A DNA stretch of 64,000 nucleotides from Plantago ovata (Eukaryota > Streptophyta > Magnoliopsida > Lamiales > Plantaginaceae): assembly GCA_028274465.1 (NCBI GenBank), contig CM051455.1:102608942-102672941 (forward strand), read 5' to 3'. Numbering within the stretch: position 1 is the first letter of the stretch; the number at the start of each line of letters is the position of its first letter. Below are positions 20,648 to 32,378 of the stretch, piece by piece. Below the pieces are notes generated by a model that had not been told where the DNA came from, searched no databases, and saw only the letters and a program-made list of their open reading frames with translations. The translations under genes were made by a program, and so were the position numbers.

Positions 20648-22508
20648 CATTGATTAACACATTAGAATTCAGCGGCCCGGCCAAAACAAACTCCATGTCC
20701 AAAACACCCATCAGAACCAATAGGCTCAAGAAGCTTCCCCTTACACAAGACAAGCCCACATTCAACCCATTACCATCTGCAGTCTCTTCAAAATCCAAGT
20801 TATTAATTCTAATTCTTAAAGCAAGACAATTTCGGTGAGTTGCCTTTCTTCAATCTGCTCCTATAGCTGAGATGTCTTAAACGAACTAGTCGTCTAGTCA
20901 AGCCTTGAATCACGGTTTACTATATCCAGATTCACATAAACGACGACCTGGAACCTTTACAGTTCGTACTGTTTGTAAGCACCAATTAAAGTAACCCGCG
21001 TGGCTTTTTGGCCTAAAAAAGAAGGAATCCATTGAAAATTAAAGAGGATTCCGTTATTCTATTCTTTCGACACGCAATTAGGGTTTTAGTTTTACATTTT
21101 TTACCAGTCTCTCTAAACAATCTAACGTCATACCTTCACAGCTCGCTCCCTCGAAGAAGATGGTGGGGAAACATGACGGCGATAAGCCACTCGATTTGTT
21201 TCTCAATATTGGTTTAGATGAACGAACGGCCCAAAACACCGTCGCCAACAACAAAGTCACGAACAATCTCACTGCCGTCATTCACGAGGTGCGTGCGTGC
21301 ATCCCAAACTCCAATTGCATGTTTGTTTTTCATTTCATATACTGTTTAGCTCAAATTTCTGCTTGTCTTATGCATAAGTTAATGTGGAAACAAACTGACT
21401 GATTGTGGAAAGGAATATTCGATTCGTGCTTAGTTGATTTAGGATGGATTTGTTGCTGCGTGATGTTTATCAATCCGATTTTGGTTGAGAATTGTTTATT
21501 TTCAGTTTATACTAGTTCAATCATATTCGTTCGTGCTTAGTTAATTTAGGATGGATTTGTTGCTGCGAGATGTTTATCAATCCGATTTTGGTTGAGAATT
21601 GTTCATTTTCAGTTTATAATAGTTCAATCAATAGCTAAACTCCAAACAGTGTTGGATTAAACGTTTTAACTTGATTTGAAGGTGTTGTTGGTATATGAGG
21701 TTACTTATTATATCTAGTTAATCATATTTGAATACTGTATTTCAGGCTGGCGTAGCTACTAGTGGCTGTGAACGATCTGTCGGCAATTTGCTCTACACGG
21801 TGAGTCGATACTTTCATTGGGAGGTTTTGTTTACATGAGTAGTAGCTCATAGTTGGCTATGTTTGTATATATGGTACAATTTCGTTGTTTCGATGGGTAG
21901 AAGCATTCCTGGATTAAGTTTCTTATGCATCCTGTGTGTGGATGTTTTGTTGCTTTTTTTATGTACCAATACTTCACATGACTTGATTTCATGTTTTTGC
22001 TTGGCAGGTAGCCACAAAATTTCCGGCAAATGCTCTTGTGCACCGGCCTACTTTGCTTTCATATATTACCACATTCAAGGTTAACAAGTTTTATTTATTT
22101 ATTGTATTTTATACTTTAAACCATTATGGTTTTCAAATGCGATACTAGCCATTTTCTCTGTTTTCGCAGATTAAGACCCCTGCTCAGTTGGAAGCTGCCT
22201 TTTCTTTTCTTTCTGCTACTTCATCCGATAACTTGAAATCCGATGACTTCGAAGAAGCTTGTGGTGTTGGTATGAGAATATTCGTAATATGTATTAATTG
22301 AAGGCTCTTTAGATTATGAATTTGATTGAGAATTTGGGTGGGTTGCATCTTTAGACATTTTTTTATGGGTGTAAGTCATCATTTAATATACCTAGAAAGC
22401 TTAGGGAACACACAACTCTTTGTTATGTATCTGGACTGTTGTGAAGTAACTCTGATGTGCCTCTGCTTTAGCAGTTTGTTTCTTGTAATGAATTCAATGT
22501 CTTACTTC
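20648..22508 (+). pseudogene. GlnRS 5' fragment 1: promoter and exons 1-4
   Basis: Partial duplicate of the glutaminyl-tRNA synthetase gene at 51218. Exons by comparison: 21160-21288, 21746-21799, 22008-22079 and 22170-22269, all with intact GT-AG borders. They encode the first 118 residues ([14 protein letters not shown]...), only the first part of the N-terminal YqeY-like tRNA-binding domain. The copy stops inside intron 4 at 22508, where upstream DNA of the next unit starts. About 500 bases upstream of the ATG are kept, including a telo-box-like TTAGGGTTT at 21078-21086. The frame is open through all four exons, so a truncated protein or a transcript running into the MULE is possible. It cannot charge tRNA because the catalytic domain is absent. 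Confidence 0.85.
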
Positions 22509-23074
22509 GGCCCTTCCAAACCGATATCAAAACCCGACCCATCGATTAAGGGAAAATTATATAGAGAAACTATCAGGCGGTGCCTATGTTGGCGAAAAAT
22601 TCACTTTCACACCCTTTAGGTTGTTGACTTTTAGGGGGGTATGAAATGTCTAGAATGCCACTAGTTAATTAACTGAAAATTCATGATTAGCACACCTAAA
22701 TATGAGTTGATGACATTCATAGTGTCACTCCACGCGCTCAAAACCTTCTTTTTGTCAGAACGAATGTACCCATCACACTGTAGCTGGGGTTGGTTTTCGA
22801 TGATATGTGATAGTTGGATTCACACACCACCACACATTCAAACTAAGATATCTCTGATTCCTTACAAAAAAAAAAAAAAAAAAAAACACTGAAACTTCAA
22901 TTTTACGGGTAGTTTTCATTGATTGTTGGTAAACCAATGACTCTTTCACATGACATTACACGATATCAGATTCGACAGTCTCAGGCGGCAGGTTTGTTCA
23001 ATTTTATCTGGCATTATTTTTGAAGAAGTTTAATTTGTCAGTTAATTAACATTTTCCGATGGAATTTTGTTTAG

Positions 23075-23197
23075 CTATGCTTCATGTAATGCTGGGTTGG
23101 AGGAGGACTAGATCAAATTCCGATAATAGTTATGAACGGATGCTATCAGCGGTTGCTGCGAATCCGACAGTACTAGATGATGTTACAGTTGAAGAAG
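23075..23197 (+). other. exon-like segment inside MULE copy B
   Basis: A 123-base open segment bounded by TTTAG and GTGGG splice-like borders, on the opposite strand to the transposase. It reads as RTRSNSDNSYERMLSAVAANP... in one frame and is conserved at 39134-39256 and 44849-44971. It can join in frame to the next segment at 23288-23342 (VGTITGTNNCGCGDSLSF). I do not recognise the source gene. It could be a captured host exon or a second MULE gene. Confidence 0.35.
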
Positions 23198-23401
23198 GTG
23201 GGTCCCCAAAATCATTTTTGTTAAAAGTCTATTTTCAACATCTTCTGCAATAAATAGAGTTACATCGTTATTCTATTTGTGTTTTAGTTGGGACCATCAC
23301 AGGAACAAACAATTGTGGGTGTGGGGATTCATTGTCCTTTTGGTTTGTAATTGTCTGGTTAATTCTAACACGTGGGTATTATTGGTTGTAATTTTCTATA
23401 C

Positions 23402-23957
23402 TTATGTAGACATGTATAATTTTCTGAAAGGCTTATCCAGGCAATCCCCGCATGTGAAAGGCTTCTTCTTCTTATAGGGGATCTCACCAAATGAATAGTG
23501 TCGCTTTCTTTTTGGCCTGCCAGCTGACAGCTTTCTTGGTGGTGCAGTAATTTTCTTCACCTCCCCCATGGCCCTTATACATTCACCGCGCAATGATGTG
23601 GGTATTGGCTGGATTTCAGGAGAATATGCTAGTTTGTAGGTGGAAACAAAGAAACAAGGATCAATCACACCTACAACATGTGGTAGCTTTTGAGAAATGA
23701 CCTGGGTTGCGTGCACGGAAAACCCTGCAGCTGCCACCCATAACAAGTACAAGTCCTCTTCTTCAGATCCACAGTTTGTGTAGTGTTGGATAGAACCTCA
23801 TATATACCGGTTTCATCATCTCCATCTGGCGAAATAATCACCCAACACCTTCCTTTCTCAACAAAGGCATTCCATTGGTTCTCCCGGCGAGGGCAAAGCG
23901 TCCCTTTCCAAACACGACTTTCACTCCTACGTTATGAATACCATCGCATCAGAACCT
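23402..23957 (-). pseudogene. MULE transposase C-terminal part (copy B)
   Basis: Minus-strand C-terminus of the transposase. It has the SWIM zinc-finger region followed by a GRPK-type basic tail and a truncated zinc knuckle (FTCGDC then unrelated sequence). The SWIM finger is split between two frames, a lesion shared with copies C and D. Cut upstream by the gypsy junction at 23958. Confidence 0.7.
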
Positions 23958-24426
23958 TGCTTATATCGAATCAACGTTCTCATCTCGAAATAATTATATC
24001 GAGGTTAAGGATCAATTGAAAAAATTGTTTTTCCCGTCGAAAAGAACATTTATCAAGTTGTCCTTGTATCGGCTTTCGTGGGAGTGTTCGGCACCATTTT
24101 TCGATGGTCCACCCGTCGGTGGCCTACGGAAAATATGGATTTGAGTGTAAGTGTTATTTTTCGAGTTTACAGTAAGAGTCGTACTCTATCAATTGCTTGT
24201 TGATACGTGGCATTTTTCTCGAATTGACGAGATTTTCGATTGACAAAAGCTTACATGGTGAGATTTCGCAGTGACGACCCTTTTGGGGGTGGTTTGCTGA
24301 AAATCTCTTCGATCATAACAAAAATACATGGTGAGAGCTTCTCATTGACGACCCTTTTTTGGGGGTGGTTTGTAGAAAGCCTCTTTGATACAAAACCAAA
24401 AAACATTCCCTTTCGGTGGGTTTTCT

Positions 24427-25664
24427 TCAGGGGTAATACTTCCTCAAGTTCTTGATATTCCAGGGTCGAAGGATGGGATCCCCATTAATTTCTTGAAGTC
24501 TGTAGCTACCGTTTGACAAGACTTCGATAACTCGAAAAGGTCCTTTCCATGGCTCTTGGAATTTTCCTACCTTCTCGAGTATGTTAGCTTTCCTCAGTAC
24601 TAAGTCTCCGACATTGAGGTCTCGCTTGACAAGGTGCTTGTTGTACGCTTTGGTCATCTGAGCTTGGTATCGTAGTACTCGGGCTCTAACTTCTTCCCTT
24701 TTGGCATCGACGGAATCTAGTTCGAATGCACGGAGTTCGTCGTTTTCTCTAGGATCGTACTCTCTGACACGTAGGGTTTCGACGGCAATTTCACATGGTA
24801 TGACTGCCTCTGATCCATATACCATGCAAAAGGGGGTCTCTTTGGTGGCTGTCCTTTGAGTAGTTCGATAGGCCCACAGTACGTCGTGCAATTCGTCCGC
24901 CCAATCACCTTTCGACTGGCCCAAACGTTTTTCAAGATTACCAACGATGGTCCTGTTGGTGACTTCTGTTTGCCCGTTGGCTTGGGGGTGACCCACTGAT
25001 GTAAAGCTTTGTTTGATTCCTAGTTCGATGCACCAAGCTCGAATCTTCCTCCCGGTGAATTGAGTCGCATTGTCGGATACGAGGATTCGGGGGTGGCCGA
25101 ACCGACATATGATGTTCCTCCAAATGAAGCTTTTCATGACTTCTTCCGTAATTTTTCCCACGGCTTCCGCTTCGACCCACTTAGAGAAGTATTCGACAGT
25201 CACTATTAGGAATTTTTTCTGGTTGGTAGAGGTTGGGAGTTTTCCGACAATGTCGATCCCCCATCTGTCGAAGGGACATGATATGGGTGTGGGGATCATG
25301 GGTTCCCTGGTGCCTTACTGTCTCTTGCAAATCTCTGACACTCGTCATAATTTTTGGACCTTTCCTTCGAATCTAGGATTAGGGTTGGCCAGTAGAATCC
25401 TTGTCGTCGGATCTTTTGGGCAAGTGTTCTTCCTCCGGAGTGATTGCCACAACTCCCGACATGTACTTCTTCCAGAATTGACCGTGCTTCGTCCTTGTTT
25501 ACGCACTTCAGGTGAGGTCCATCGAATGACCTCTTGTAGAGATTGGCCCCATCCCATAAGAAGTATTGGGATCTTCGACGGATCATTCGTGCTTCTGCTT
25601 TGTCCGTGGGCAGTATACCTTGTTTGTATAGCTGCAAGGAGAAGATGTTTAGCATCGAAATCAT
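24427..25664 (-). pseudogene. gypsy integrase region
   Basis: Fossil integrase: the N-terminal zinc-binding segment (HVGSCGNHSGG...CQRFA, about 25470-25330), the catalytic core (WGIDIVGKLP near 25265 and a DNATQF motif near 25060) and the C-terminal GPF-type beta-barrel end (GPFRVIEVLSNGSY near 24510). Standard Tat/gypsy arrangement. Broken by about one interruption. Confidence 0.8.
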
Positions 25665-25989
25665 ATTATATGTCGAAATGGTGTTTGTATTTACCCCTTG
25701 GATAGGCTGGGGTAAAGAGTTCTTTGGTTAGATACCTTGATTTCTGTTAGCCATTCGTGTTGGCTACCAATGGTATTAACTTCGACCTCTCTCTGCCTTT
25801 TGAGTTTATTGTCACCAATAGTGGGTCGTTGGACCGTCATAAGGGTGATCTGTTCATTTTGATGGAGTAACACATTTCGAGTCATATAAGTTGGGAGATC
25901 GAGTAACCTCATGATTCGAGCATAAAGAATTTCGATAGTGTGAAATTTCGATAGTGTGTGAGGGAATTTCAATAGTATGTGGAGAGTTT

Positions 25990-27213
25990 TCATACCTGTC
26001 GGGTAGTTATGGATTGGGATGAACTCCCGAATCTTGCTAGCCCATCTGCGATTTTGTTGAGGGTTCGCGGTATTTGTGAGATTTCTACACTTGAGAATTT
26101 GGCCGTCAAGTCTTTCAGCTCCGCGAGATAGAGCTTCATTGGTTCCTCTTTGGCTTCGAAGGTTCCTGCAAACTGTTGGGCCACCACTTGTGAGTCTGTT
26201 CGAAGGTGTGCATGTTTGGCACCCCCTTCGAGCGAAAGTCGTAGGCCTATGAGGGCGGCCTCATACTCGGCCTCATTGTTGGTGGCCGGGAAGGCTAGTC
26301 GAACGGCAAAGTCAAGTTCGATCCCAGAGGGATCGGTCATATGTATTCCAATGCCCCCTTGTCCTCGAGTGGAGGAGCCGTCGACGTAAATTTCCCACCT
26401 TGGATCCATGTTTTCGCCTTTTATCACATCTTCGAGAGTAAAGACGGGGAGTGTTTCGACTTCTCCTAGTCCTAGGAAAAAGTCAGCGACCACTTGGGCT
26501 TTTTTGGACTTCGGGGCTTGGAACTCGACTGTGTACTCCATGAGTTCGATGGACCATTGCACTAAACGACCCGAAAGGTCGGGTTTTCCCAAGATCCTCT
26601 TCAAAGGTTGGGAGGTGAGCACTACTACATCGTGGGCTTGAAAATAGGGGCGAAGGAGCCGTGAGGCCAATACTACGCAATAAGCAAGCTTTTCGTTATC
26701 CAAGTAATTTACTTCGGCTTTAGTGAGAACTTTGCTCAAGTAGTAAATGGGATGATGTTGGTCTCCTTCAATTCGTCCCATAACCGAGCTAACGACTTCG
26801 AGAGAGATAGCGACGTGTAGGTACAAGACATCTCCTTGCTTCGGTTTCGAGAGGAGGGGTGGCTTCGACAGATGATCTTTGAGCTCCGTCAGGGCTTTCT
26901 CACTTTCTTCGGTCCACTCGAAATTCCGGCTATTCCTCAAGACTTTGAAAAAAGGGAGACTCTTTTCTCCGGATCTTGAGATGAAACGGCTGAGGGCAAT
27001 GACTCTTCCCACGAGCTTTTGGACTTCATTGATGTTTCGAGGACTGGGGAATTCGAGGATGGCCTTGATCTTGTCGGGATTGGCTTCGATCCCTCTTTGG
27101 GTAACCATGTAGCGGAGAAATTTCCCCCCTTTTACCCCGAAGGTGCACTTCGAGGGGTTTAGTTTCATTCCGAACTTTCGAAGGATGGCGAAACATTTGC
27201 TCAAGTTTTTCAC
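25990..27213 (-). pseudogene. gypsy RNase H plus archaeal-type RNase H
   Basis: Fossil middle part of pol. The first half is the ordinary gypsy RNase H (FEWTEESEKALTELK near 26990). The second half is the additional archaeal-like RNase H found only in Tat elements among plant gypsies (WEIYVDGSSTRGQGGIG near 26390, NNEAEYEAALIGL near 26280, and a DSQVV motif near 26190). Open throughout. Confidence 0.8.
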
Positions 27214-27334
27214 ATGGACTTTGCTTCGAGGCTCTTGACGAGCATGTCGTCGACATAGACTTCCTTGGTGGATCCGATCTCTTGTTCGAACATCATGTTG
27301 ACCAATCTTTGGTAAGCACTACAAGAAAAACAGA

Positions 27335-27715
27335 AATCAGCAACCACCATCAGCGACCGATCGATCCGTCGCTAATATTAGCGACCGATCGGTCAATTTG
27401 CGACGGATAAATAGCCACTAGCGACCGATGGACTTAATTCGTATTAGAGCGTGATTTTTTTGCGACCGATGACTCATCCGTCGATATTTAGCGACGGATG
27501 AATCATCGGTCGCTACGTTTAGCGACCGATGGACATTATCCGTCGCTATTTAGCGACGGATGAGTCATCCGTCGCTAAACGTTGACCAAGATAGAAAAAA
27601 AAAATTCGGCTTTTAAATTTAGCGACGGATGACGGCATCCGTCGCTGTTCAGCGACCGATCGGTCGCTAATTAGCGACGGATGGCCATTCGTCGCTAAAA
27701 ATCAATATGACAGGC
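27335..27715 (+). repeat. left subterminal repeats of the CACTA element
   Basis: More than fifteen copies, in both orientations, of the 10-mer AGCGACGGAT or its one-base variant AGCGACCGAT. Several pair head to head into near-perfect palindromes (AGCGACGGAT GAGTC ATCCGTCGCT type, near 27555). In En/Spm such subterminal motifs bind TNPA. The two-variant code is discussed in the findings. Confidence 0.9.
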
Positions 27716-27734
27716 AGAACACGGCCAGAACTCC

Positions 27735-27911
27735 ATTAACGTTTTTCTTCTCCTCTTCTCCTCTTCTTGTCCCTTCTTCTCTCAAATTCCAATCTTCCAT
27801 TATACTCCATCATTTCTTCCAATCTTGGTGTCAAATCGAAGCCAATTCAACAAGGAACGTAGTGAGACATTCAATTTGAAGTGGGTTGTTCTATTTATTC
27901 CGCAATTAAAG
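27735..27911 (+). other. probable 5' UTR exon of the CACTA genes
   Basis: Pyrimidine-rich transcript-like leader after the subterminal repeats, ending at a good donor (ATTAAAG|GTACTA at 27911/27912). Matching acceptors lie at about 28691-28697 and at 32363-32369, both just before an ATG. The transcription start is not defined. Confidence 0.4.
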
Positions 27912-28697
27912 GTACTAATCTCGAAACCTAACTTTTGTAAATTTGGTATTTTTTCAATTTTGAAGTGTTTTATGGTTTATTAGCTAGTTTTGATGTTAGT
28001 ATTGTTCAATTGGGATGTTTGGGATGTAGTGGGTTCGATTATGTTTGAGATTTGAATTGGGTTTTATTATGTTTGGGATTTGAATTTGGTTCGATTATGT
28101 TTGGGATTATCTATGTAGTTAGTTTTGTTCAATTAGTGTAGTTTGTTTGGGATATACTAATTAGATTTGAAAATTGCATAAGTATAATTATAATGGAAAT
28201 ATGAGTAATTATAGTGTATTGTAATTAGTTATTATAATGGAAATTGTATAAATATAATGAAAATATAGATAAATATAGGTAATTATAGTGTATTGCAAGT
28301 TTTTATTATAATGAAAATTCCATAAGTATAATGGAAATATATAGATAAATATAGGTAATTATAGTGTATTGGTAGTTGTTACTATAATGCAAATTGCATA
28401 ATTATAATGAAAAATATATGTAATTATAGTGTATTGTAATTAGTTATTATAATGAAAATTGTACAAGTATAATGGAAATATAGATAAATATAGGTAATTA
28501 TTGTTTAAAAAAGTGTAAGTATGAAAGAAATAACTCATTGATAAATTAAAGTTAGAAGATAATATGAGTATTTTTATTTCTAATGTAGAAATATTGGGAG
28601 TATATATAATGCAATGTAAAAATTGATAACTAAAATGAGTACTTGGTGAAAAACAACGTTAGCCGCAATGTACTAAACTTCCATTGGCCAGGTTTAG
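27912..28697 (+). repeat. first intron of the CACTA element with AT-rich minisatellite
   Basis: AT-rich stretch without coding signal. It contains three imperfect about 30-bp repeats (TTTGGGATTTGAATTGGGTT type, about 28020-28115) and about five copies of a roughly 75-80 base unit with the words GTAATTATAGTGTATTG and TATAATGGAAAT (about 28168-28502). The tandem units look like slippage expansion inside the intron. Confidence 0.6.
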
Positions 28698-28706
28698 CAT
28701 TCAATT

Positions 28707-31700
28707 ATGAATCCCGATCGTACTTGGATGTACAGTAGGATTGCAGATGGAATACTTTTGCCTACGTTTGTACAAGGGGTCAATGCATTTGTCGAATTTG
28801 CATTGTCAAAACCCGAGTGTTTGAGTACTGGGATGATGAAGTGTCCTTGCAACCATAAGAAATGTAGGAACCGTCAGTACTTACCCTCTACGGTGGTTGT
28901 AGACCATTTGAAGCGTAATGGTTTTGTCCCTAAATATGAGGTGTGGAATCATCATGGTGAGGCAGTTCGTTTGTTGGGGGATTATTCCATGTTGTCGGGG
29001 AAGCGTAGGAAAAGGCAGGAGAATAGTGCTACACCAGGTGCCTGTACTCATGATGATGCCACAGGGGACCGGATGGAAGAGATGGTCCGTAACGCTGCGG
29101 CTCAAGAGTTCACGGAGGGTGTTGTTAATGAGGAGCCTCCGAATGCTGAGTAACAACAGTTCTTTGACTTGTTGGAAGCGTCAAAGATGCCACTCTACCC
29201 GGGGTGCAAGATGAATGAATTGACTATGTTGTCTCGAATTATGAGCAACAAGGAGGGTGGTGGGAATTCAGAAAGCAGCTGCAACGATTGGTTGAGTTTG
29301 ATCACGGATGCTATGCCTGAAGGGAGCCTAGTTCCAACAAACTATTACCAAGCGCAGAAGAAGATGAAGGCGATGGGATTGCCTATGGAGAAAATAGATT
29401 GTTGCCCGGGTATGTGTATGATCTATTGGGGGGAGGATGAAAGTTTGTTGAAATGTAAACATTGTGGGAAGGACCGGTATAGTCGTTACAAGGAGGGCGC
29501 TGCAATGAAACGACAGAAGAAAAATCTCTCCCACAAGAAAATGTGGTACTTTCCTATAGGTCCTCGTCTGAAGAGGTTGTATGCATCAGATGCATGTGCA
29601 AATAAGATGCGTTGGCACAAGGAGAGAGTAGTCGCGGATGACCAAGAGGGTAAGATGGGTCACCCATCAGACTCGCCGGCATGGAAAGAGTTTGATGTGA
29701 AATATCCACAGTTTGCAGCCCAGTCTAGAAATGTGAGATTGGGACTTAATACTGATGGTTTCAACCCGTTTGGGAGTGAACGGAAGTATTCGTGCTGGCC
29801 AGTGATGCTTACACCTTACAACTTGCCTCCGGGTGACTATTTGAAAGAACCATTCATGTTCTTGACCGTGCTGGTGCCAGGGCCGGATGATCCAGGACAG
29901 AAGATAGATGTCTTCTTGCAGCCACTGATCAAGGAGCTTATAGAGTTGTGGGAGGATGGTATCCCGGCATACGATGTCTCAACAAAGACGAACTTTACCT
30001 TGAGAGCAGCACTACTCTGGACCATCAGTGATTTTCCTGCGTACTCCATGTTGTCTGGAAGGAAAACATCCGGATACAAGGCATGTCCACATTGTCTGGA
30101 TGATGTTGATTCACACTATCTGCCGAAGAGTCGAAAGGAATCTTGGTTTGATTGTCATCGCAGGTTTCTAGACGATGAACACCCGTTCAGAAAGAACAAG
30201 ACTCAGTTTCTTAAGAACAAAGTGGTGTTGAAGAAGGCCCCTAAAGAACTAACAAGTGCACAACAATTTGCTATTATAGAACGCTTGGGGTACAAGAAAG
30301 TAACTGAGGTTGGGTGGGAACAGCATAACGAGAATATCAAAAGTGAGTATGGATGGAAAAAGAGATGCATCCTATGGGATTTGCCTTATTGGAGTAGTCT
30401 TCGCATACGTCATATCTTGGATGTCATGCATATTGAGAAGAACGTATTTGAGAACTGCTTCAACACCATTTGTGAAATTCCCAACAAAACAAAGGACACG
30501 GTTAGGTCCAGGGAAGAGTTGGACATTCTATGCAGGAGACCCGGACTGTCAAACAAGAATGCTGATGGCAAGTGGCCGAAGGCTAAATACACTTTGTCGA
30601 AAGAGGCTAGAGCGGAACTTTTTGATTGGGTGAAGTTGTTGAAGTTCCCCGACAATTATGCTTCTAAATTTGCTCGGTGTGTGGACACGAGTAAGACAAA
30701 GATGTATGAGATGAAGAGCCACGATTGTCATGTGTTCATGCAGAGGCTCATCCCGATTGCATTTCGCCATCTCTTAGATAGATCGGTATGGAGTGCCTTG
30801 ACCGAGTTGAGCTTGTTCTTCAAGAATCTATGCACACGGGTTGTTGAGGTTGAAGTGTTGAAGACGATGAAGGCTAACATACCGGTGATTCTGTGCAAGC
30901 TCGAGCGTATCTTTCCACCTAGCTTCTTTGATTCCATGGAACACTTGCCCATTCACCTACCAGATGAGGCGTTGCTAGCCGGACCTGTTCAGTATCGTTG
31001 GATGTATCCCTTTGAGAGGTAAATATTTTAGTATCATATTTACAAACATATATGACACATAATTGTATAGTATATCTAATTATGACAGACATATTATAAC
31101 AGATACTTAGGCAAGCTGAAGCATTATGTGAAGAACAAAGCTCAGCCTGAGGGTTCGATTGCCAATGCATACATTCGAGCAGAGACTGCAACTTTTTGCT
31201 CCTATTTCTTTGACACTGGGGTCCCTACGAAGACATCTAGGCCGGCTAGAAATGCCGACACATTTCAAGTGCAAGAGGACCATAAAGTTTCTCTATCAAT
31301 CTTTAAGGTTTCGGGGAGGGCGTATGGTGAAGAAAAAGTGGCATATCTGACGGATAAAGAGTACAATGTTGCACATTCGTATGTCCTTCAGAATTGTGCT
31401 GAGCTCAACCCATTCCATCTCAAGTTTACTAGGTTAGTTGCCTTCTTACGTTTTACGATTGAATTAAAATCTTATTTTAGAGAAAATGGTAGTATTAAAC
31501 CAAATATACGCATCATGTGCAGTTTCTTCAGCGCCCGTTGTGTAGAGCAAAATCCTATAGTGGCGGATGACACAATTGAGGACATGCTTAGGGAGGCCCT
31601 AGTCTCCGAATTTCCAACATGGTTCAAAGAGCATGTACAGAACCCGGCCAACAAAATAACATGTCCTTACTTAAGAGCACTAGCAAGTGGACCTGGGAGA

Positions 31701-32258
31701 AGATACTCCTCCTTCCCATCTTACATTGTAAATGGACTTAGGTTCAACAGTAGTGAGTGTGGATCGACAGATGCTACAGTTAATGGTGGGGTTCGTGTCT
31801 TGGGGAAAGACATAGGTGATGATGTCTACGATTACTATGGGAAGCTTAGGCGTATTATTCGCCTTGAATATCCCGAAGTACCTTTGAAAAGAACAATGTT
31901 GTTTGATGTTGATTGGTATGATCCCACTGATGTAGGCACCAGGAGGCTTGAGGAGTATGATATGGTGGAGATAAACTATAAGAAGAAGTACAAAGTGTAC
32001 GAACCATTTATCTTGGCAAGTCAAGCACTTCAAGCTGTATTTCTTCAGTATCCTACCTTGAAAAAGGATAAGGACGATTGGTTAGCTGCTGTACCTATAA
32101 ATGCTCGATCCAAAGTTGAGTATGTGGAGAAGGACGAGTCAATTAACAACTCGTACCAAGAAGAAGATGTCGATGGTCAGGCTAGAAAACCTGTACAGGC
32201 TACAGTAGAAGTTATTCAGCTGCATGATGATGTTTTCATTGACTTACAACCAGAGTAG
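28707..32258 (+). pseudogene. CACTA transposase (TNPD-like), one in-frame stop
   Basis: Transposase of the En/Spm-CACTA superfamily. Start ATG at 28707 follows the leader AGGTTTAGCATTCAAT. Domains in order: transposase-associated N-terminal domain (about residues 5-75, CPCNHKKCRN), the main plant transposase domain (Transposase_21, roughly 29770-30500, CPHCLDDV near 30085), DUF4218 (about 30700-31200) and DUF4216 (about 31840-32060). An intron of 84 bases at 31019-31102 is supported by GT-AG borders and frame. One in-frame TAA at 29151-29153 splits an otherwise continuous frame, with coding resuming at once (QQFFDLLEASK). Unless that stop is an assembly error, the gene is inactive. A second possible short intron near 31433 is open and may simply be read through. 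Confidence 0.85.
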
Positions 32259-32378
32259 ATTATAGAGGGTACGTGAATTAGTACTAGGTAGTTAGATTAG
32301 ACTTAGATTAGACTTATCTATCAGGCATATAATAAAAAAATGTTCATTACTTTTTTTGGTCAGGTTTAGCATTCAAAT

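Larger units (their letters stand above)
22550..23957 (-). mobile_element. MULE copy B, left part
   Basis: Left part of a MULE, starting with the terminal repeat GGGAAAATTATATAGAG and preceded by CATCGATTAA (22540-22549). It contains two exon-like plus-strand segments (23075-23197, 23288-23342) and the C-terminal end of the transposase on the minus strand (about 23402-23957). It breaks off at about 23957, where truncated gypsy sequence begins without a visible LTR end or target repeat, so a deletion accompanied this junction. Confidence 0.75.
23958..27316 (-). mobile_element. truncated Tat-lineage Ty3/gypsy, 3' half of pol
   Basis: Minus-strand gypsy fossil; its 5' half continues at 35045-37044 beyond the CACTA insertion. 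Parts, read on the minus strand: end of RT (about 27313-27210), RNase H (about 27000-26700), a second archaeal-type RNase H with the YVDGSS motif (about 26395-26030), integrase zinc finger (about 25470-25330) and integrase core (about 25275-24900), then about 450 bases of downstream sequence. The extra RNase H between RNase H and integrase marks the Tat lineage (Ogre/Retand group). Broken, with several breaks, and truncated at both ends with no complete LTR. Confidence 0.85.

Noticed and set aside
20648-22508. Pack-MULE capture of the GlnRS exons
   Set aside because: The GlnRS fragments lie outside the MULE terminal repeats, and each MULE is closed by the same 10-bp duplication on its transposase-bearing side. 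Tandem duplication explains the layout better.
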